Origin: Gammaproteobacteria bacterium
GTDB lineage: Bacteria > Pseudomonadota > Gammaproteobacteria > Arenicellales > JAANXG01
Direction: 5' to 3'
DNA length: 50,000 nt
Assembly: GCA_024638505.1 (NCBI GenBank)
Contig: JAHEKE010000005.1
Coordinates: 93,910-143,909 of the forward strand
Under the pieces are notes generated by a model, which ran no database searches, was not told the DNA's origin, and was given only the letters and a program-made list of their open reading frames with translations. Shown piece by piece: positions 46,588-50,000 of the stretch. The first letter of the stretch is position 1. Each line of letters begins with the position of its first letter. A program made the translations under genes and the position numbers.

Positions 46588-47862
46588 ATGATAAGCGCTA
46601 ATCTTTGGGAACGCACTGCCGGCGATCCGGTTGAAGCCTCGCAGTGTGTGGGTGAGGTGAAAGCCGACGTCATCATAATAGGGGGTGGGTTTACCGGGTG
46701 TGCTGCCGCGCTGCAATTGGCCCGTGCAGGCTCGACCGTGTGTTTACTTGAAGCAAACACCGTTGGGCACGGAGGATCCGGGCGCAACGTGGGATTGGTT
46801 AATGCAGGTCTGTGGTTGGAGCCTGAAAAAGTTGAGGTCGCACTCGGCAGGAGCGCAGGTAGCAAACTCAATGCTGCACTGGCGGCAGGACCAGACAGCG
46901 TGTTTGCCCTGATTGAGCAATACGGTATAGCGTGTCAGCCTAATCGTTCAGGAACGTTGCACTGTGCCCATTCGACATCGGGTTGGAGCAGGCTGGAGCG
47001 GCGCGCAAATCAGTACTGCAAGCGGGGAGCGCGGGTCAGACTCCTTGCCAGGGAGGAGACCCGGGTCAAGACCGGCTGCGATCAATACATTGGCGCGTTG
47101 CTTGACCCGCGGGCGGGGACTATTCAGCCGCTTGCCTACGTCCGAGGATTGGCCAATGCGGCAATCGCTCAGGGCGCCTCCGTTTATCAGGGATCTGTAG
47201 TGCACAGCGTTGAGTACCATAATCAGGTGTGGTGGGCCAGGACAGCGCAAGCCTGCGTGCAGGCAGACGCATTGATACTTGCCACCAATGCCTACCATCA
47301 GGGGCTGCCGATCAGCGCCCGTCCGCAGTGCATTCAACTCAGCTTTTTTCAGTGTGCCACCCGCCCCCTGCACGCTGAACTGCGAGATACGATCTTGCCT
47401 GAACGTCAGGGAGCCTGGGACACCGCACCAGTGATGACCTCATTCAGGATGGATGCAGAAGGCCGGCTCATTGTGGGTGCGGTCGGCTCGCTGGAAAAAA
47501 TGGGGGCATCGATACATCAGGCCTGGATACGTCGAAAGTTGGATCTGATGTTTCCCGCGGCGCGAGGTCAAGCCTTCGACTACGCCTGGTCCGGACGGAT
47601 AGCCATGACTGTAGACCATCTCCCGAAAATAATAAAAATAGGCCAACGGGCGCTGAGTATTTACGGTTACAGCGGTCGCGGCATTGGTCCTGGTACGGTA
47701 TTCGGTACTGCAGCTGCAATGTACCTACTGTCTGGAGACGAGGATGATCTGCCGATTGCCCCAATTCATGCGCACGACGAAAAATTGCGAAAATTAAGGC
47801 AGGTCAGCTATGAGCTTGGTGCCAGCGTATTCCATTTGTTGCGCGACAGACGGGTGAAGTGA
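46588..47862 (+). CDS. FAD-dependent amine oxidase-like oxidoreductase (DAO family)
   Basis: Flavoprotein of 424 residues of the D-amino-acid oxidase superfamily. The FAD motif is VIIIGGGFTGCAAALQLA (about 28-45), then LLEANTVGHGGSGRNVGLVNAG. The C-terminal FAD-contact region reads YGYSGRGIGPGTVFG. It resembles gamma-glutamylputrescine oxidase and related amine oxidases; the substrate is unknown. It precedes by about 100 bp the remnant of a second DAO-family gene. Confidence 0.87.
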   Translation: MISANLWERTAGDPVEASQCVGEVKADVIIIGGGFTGCAAALQLARAGSTVCLLEANTVGHGGSGRNVGLVNAGLWLEPEKVEVALGRSAGSKLNAALAAGPDSVFALIEQYGIACQPNRSGTLHCAHSTSGWSRLERRANQYCKRGARVRLLAREETRVKTGCDQYIGALLDPRAGTIQPLAYVRGLANAAIAQGASVYQGSVVHSVEYHNQVWWARTAQACVQADALILATNAYHQGLPISARPQCIQLSFFQCATRPLHAELRDTILPERQGAWDTAPVMTSFRMDAEGRLIVGAVGSLEKMGASIHQAWIRRKLDLMFPAARGQAFDYAWSGRIAMTVDHLPKIIKIGQRALSIYGYSGRGIGPGTVFGTAAAMYLLSGDEDDLPIAPIHAHDEKLRKLRQVSYELGASVFHLLRDRRVK

Positions 47863-47972
47863 AAAAATGCATAGGCTGTACGACCAAAGTATATACGCCG
47901 CCGGGGCCCGGTGAGGAGTTACTGGGAGGCAACTGCTCCCCCTTGTGCGGAAAAGCAAACGCCCCCGCTTGT

Positions 47973-48418
47973 CAGAGAAGTTTGCTGTTTTATTTTCGCT
48001 TGCTCCCCGACTATAGTTTTTCGTTCGGTGCACGCGGTGACACGGTTGGAAATGAACATGCGGCGGAATCGTGGATGACACGCAGACTGGGGCAAGTTTT
48101 CCCCAACTGGTGGAACGTTCCGATCTCGCATTATTGGCGGGGATTGTCTGTATGGCGCGTAAACGAACGCCCAGTCTGGGACGATTGATGCAGGACCCCA
48201 CCGTTCTGTACGCCTTCGGGTACCATGCAAACGGCGTTAACACCGCACCCTGGGCAGGTAAGCAGATAGCAGATATGATTGCGCGCGGTGACGATGGCGC
48301 AGGGCGGGTTCCGCAGATATGCCGGGGCCTGGCGCCGAGATTTGAATTACCCGGACAGAGACTTGTTTATTTACGGTCGGCTTATCAATATTACAGGCTG
48401 AAAGACGCGCTACTATAA
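47973..48418 (+). pseudogene. Frameshifted, 5'-truncated remnant of a second DAO-family oxidoreductase
   Basis: Two overlapping frames together give the C-terminal third of an FAD oxidoreductase. The first frame carries LLFYFRLLPDYSFSFGARGD and ends its homology at ISHYWRG. The second frame continues VCMARKRTPSLGRL, YAFGYHANGVNTAPWAGKQIA and YLRSAYQYYRLKDALL to the stop at 48418. One lost G in the run 48139-48142 would account for the shift. The N-terminal FAD-binding part (some 270 residues in intact relatives) is absent; 47863-47970 shows nothing recognisable. Confidence 0.82.
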
Positions 48419-48499
48419 AGAATCCAGATCGGGGCAAAGGCGCTACATTTAGGAGCGCTTAGCTCCCGATGTTTGAACACCTGCAGTTGGAGAGACGGT

Positions 48500-49579
48500 T
48501 TGAAAGCAGCAGTTTGTCATGAATTCGGTGAGCCGCTTGTGCTCGAGGAGCTTGAACTCAACTCCCCACAGTCGGGTGAAGTGAGGGTTCGATTGGCGGC
48601 ATGTGCGATATGTCACAGCGACATCCACTACATGGAAGGGGCGTGGGGTGGAACGCTTCCCGCAGTATACGGCCACGAAGCGTCAGGCATTGTTGAGCAA
48701 GTTGGTCCCGATGTAGTACTGCTGAAACCTGGTGATCACGTTGTAGTCACGCTCCTCCGTTCCTGCGGGCGTTGTTTCTTTTGTATACGGGGTGAGCCTA
48801 ACATGTGCGAAACGTCGTTTCCCCTGGATCGCAAGAGTTGTTTGCTGGATAAGTCGGGTGCATCGGTTGTTCAGGGATTGCGCACGGCCGCGTTCGCCGA
48901 ACAAGTCGTTGTTGAGCAGTCGCAGCTGGTCAAAATACCGCAGTCCCTGCCCCTGGACAGCGCTTCCCTACTGGCCTGCGGCGTCATCACCGGGCTTGGG
49001 GCGGTGGTGAATACGGCGCGCGTGCCCTCCGGCAGCAGCGTGGTAGTTATCGGCACCGGCGGAGTTGGATTAAACAGCATTCAAGGAGCGCGTTTGTCGG
49101 GGGCGCAGCCGATCATTGCAGTCGATCTGGTAGATGGTAAATTGGAGGCGGCAAAAAACTTCGGTGCGACCCATGGCGTTAACCCAGCTGAGCAGGACTT
49201 AGTTACGGTGGTTCGATCGCTCACCGACGGGCGGGGCGCTGATTTCGTTTTTGTGACCGTTGGTAGCGGCCAAGCTATCACTCACAGTTTGGCGCTGCTT
49301 CGTCGCGGTGGTACCTCCGTTGTGGTGGGGATGCCGGCCAGCGGCGTCAAGGCCAGTATCGAGGCGGTTGACTTGGCAGATACTTCTAAAACCATTATTG
49401 GCAGCAAAATGGGCTCCACCAGGCTGCGGGTCGACGTTCCCAAACTGGTCCAGCTTTACCAGGCAGGGCGTCTCAAGCTGGACGAGCTGGTTACGCAGCG
49501 TTACGCGTTGGATCAGATCAATGAGGCAATTGCAGCAGTGAAGCGGGCTGAAGCCCTGCGCAATGTAATAGTGTTCTGA
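48500..49579 (+). CDS. Zinc-dependent alcohol dehydrogenase (class III-like MDR)
   Basis: Medium-chain dehydrogenase of 359 residues. The catalytic zinc ligands are Cys38 (CAICHSD), His59 and Glu60 (GHE) and the later cysteine in LLACGVITG. The structural zinc is held by Cys89, Cys92, Cys95 and Cys103. The Rossmann motif is GTGGVGLNS. The family start KAAVCHEFGEP shows that TTG at 48500, with GGAGAG at 48489-48494, is the likely start; an earlier TTG at 48473 has no ribosome-binding site. The substrate is an unidentified alcohol or aldehyde adduct. Confidence 0.9.
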   Translation: MKAAVCHEFGEPLVLEELELNSPQSGEVRVRLAACAICHSDIHYMEGAWGGTLPAVYGHEASGIVEQVGPDVVLLKPGDHVVVTLLRSCGRCFFCIRGEPNMCETSFPLDRKSCLLDKSGASVVQGLRTAAFAEQVVVEQSQLVKIPQSLPLDSASLLACGVITGLGAVVNTARVPSGSSVVVIGTGGVGLNSIQGARLSGAQPIIAVDLVDGKLEAAKNFGATHGVNPAEQDLVTVVRSLTDGRGADFVFVTVGSGQAITHSLALLRRGGTSVVVGMPASGVKASIEAVDLADTSKTIIGSKMGSTRLRVDVPKLVQLYQAGRLKLDELVTQRYALDQINEAIAAVKRAEALRNVIVF

Positions 49580-49741
49580 GCGCGGTTATACGCCGTCATC
49601 CCGGTGCGGGCAATCGGTCCATGGCCGTCCGCTTTCCAGTCGCGCATGTCTGAGGATAAGGGGCGTCAGCTCGGCGGCCAGATGAACCGCCTGTCGGTAT
49701 TTAAGACCGTTAAAAACAGTGTTTTCTAAGGGCGTTCGGTT

Positions 49742-49747
49742 TATAAT
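49742..49747 (+). promoter_or_regulatory. Possible upstream rRNA promoter -10
   Basis: A perfect TATAAT at 49742-49747 lies upstream of the strong rRNA promoter. The -35 region around 49719-49725 is a poor match. It may be a weak first promoter of a tandem pair. Confidence 0.4.
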
Positions 49748-49768
49748 ACCCGATTCCCCTGATTTGTA

Positions 49769-49796
49769 TTGACCAGAGGGCGGGGGTGCGTATAAT
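49769..49796 (+). promoter_or_regulatory. rRNA operon promoter
   Basis: TTGACC (49769-49774) and a perfect TATAAT (49791-49796), spaced by 16 bases, followed by the GC-rich discriminator GCGCGCC typical of stringently controlled rRNA promoters. It points right, toward the expected 16S rRNA gene beyond the window. Confidence 0.88.
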
Positions 49797-50000
49797 GCGC
49801 GCCTCTCGAAGTCGGGGGTTCAGCGGTCGTTTTTACCAACTCATGCTTTTGAGTTCAAGTTCAAAGGTGTGACCGACGCTGCCAGACTTCTTTATGTTCT
49901 TTTAAAATTTGGACCAAGTAATTTGTGTGGGCGCTTCGATCGTTCCAGGTTTCCAAGACAGATCCGCTCTGATCGCTAACCGGTTTACTGAATCGGCAGC
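49797..50000 (+). ncRNA. rRNA operon leader with boxA-like antitermination site
   Basis: Transcribed leader of the presumed rRNA operon, cut by the window end. At 49895-49907 TGTTCTTTTAAAA resembles boxA; it is followed by TTTGGACCAAGTAATTTGTGTGGGCGC-like leader bases, the layout of gammaproteobacterial pre-rRNA leaders. The mature 16S start is not reached. The region 49580-49768 between the dehydrogenase and the promoter holds no gene I can support. Confidence 0.8.

Noticed and set aside
47863-47972. Possible cysteine-rich small protein (CIGCTTK...GGNCSPLCGK)
   Set aside because: The frame is open and cysteine-rich, but it runs straight into the degraded oxidoreductase remnant and overlaps the stop of the preceding gene. 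No ribosome-binding site was seen, so it is probably non-coding spacer.

Overview
The window looks like about 50 kb of a gammaproteobacterial chromosome with roughly balanced base composition. The right-hand gene order argC – coiled-coil membrane protein – bactofilin – erpA – M23 peptidase – tyrS, leading to an rRNA operon promoter, is the order I recall from Pseudomonas and its relatives. No insertion sequence, phage gene, CRISPR array or tRNA was seen. The organism appears to be an aerobic heterotroph specialised in acyl-CoA chemistry of aromatic acids and branched-chain compounds.

Layout. (1) 10-843: class I polyphosphate kinase 2. (2) 937-7704, minus strand: a leucine/isovalerate (liu) operon, read as liuR – thioesterase – liuA – thiolase – liuB – liuC – liuE. 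The biotin-carrying subunit liuD is absent. (3) 7747-7766: a near-perfect palindrome, a probable LiuR operator, between liuR and the divergent fused isobutyryl-CoA mutase gene icmF (7815-11069). (4) 11233-14190: a gentisate module (gentisate dioxygenase, fumarylpyruvate hydrolase, 3-hydroxybenzoate 6-hydroxylase-like enzyme) without maleylpyruvate isomerase. (5) 14281-25636: an aerobic benzoyl-CoA (box) cluster: benzoate-CoA ligase, alpha/beta hydrolase, boxC, boxB, thioesterase, boxR, then paaG-, paaH- and pcaF/paaJ-like beta-oxidation genes ending at acetyl-CoA and succinyl-CoA. boxA and boxD are absent. (6) 25761-30521: a Liv/HAAT-type ABC transporter, probably for the aromatic acid substrate. 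(7) 30521-32170: a NamZ-like (DUF1343) protein coupled to the transporter, and a HIT protein. (8) 32309-40716: a second HAAT transporter embedded between a long-chain-type acyl-CoA synthetase and a PaaK-like protein whose nucleotide-binding loop is atypical. (9) 40793-46488: housekeeping block (argC to tyrS), without anmK. (10) 46588-49579: an FAD amine oxidase-like gene, the frameshifted and 5'-truncated remnant of a second one, and a zinc alcohol dehydrogenase. (11) 49580-50000: rRNA promoter and leader with a boxA-like antitermination element; 16S rRNA should begin just past the window.

Together, regions 2-8 form a catabolic block. Transporters import aromatic or related carboxylates, CoA ligases activate them, BoxB/BoxC epoxidise and open the ring, and beta-oxidation enzymes deliver central metabolites. 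The liu and icmF genes handle branched short-chain acyl-CoAs under one shared operator. Several pathways here lack exactly one or two enzymes that must be supplied from elsewhere. The least explained items are the two-ligase HAAT cluster with its degenerate PaaK-like protein, the NamZ-like protein without a signal peptide, and the liuR/icmF regulatory pairing.
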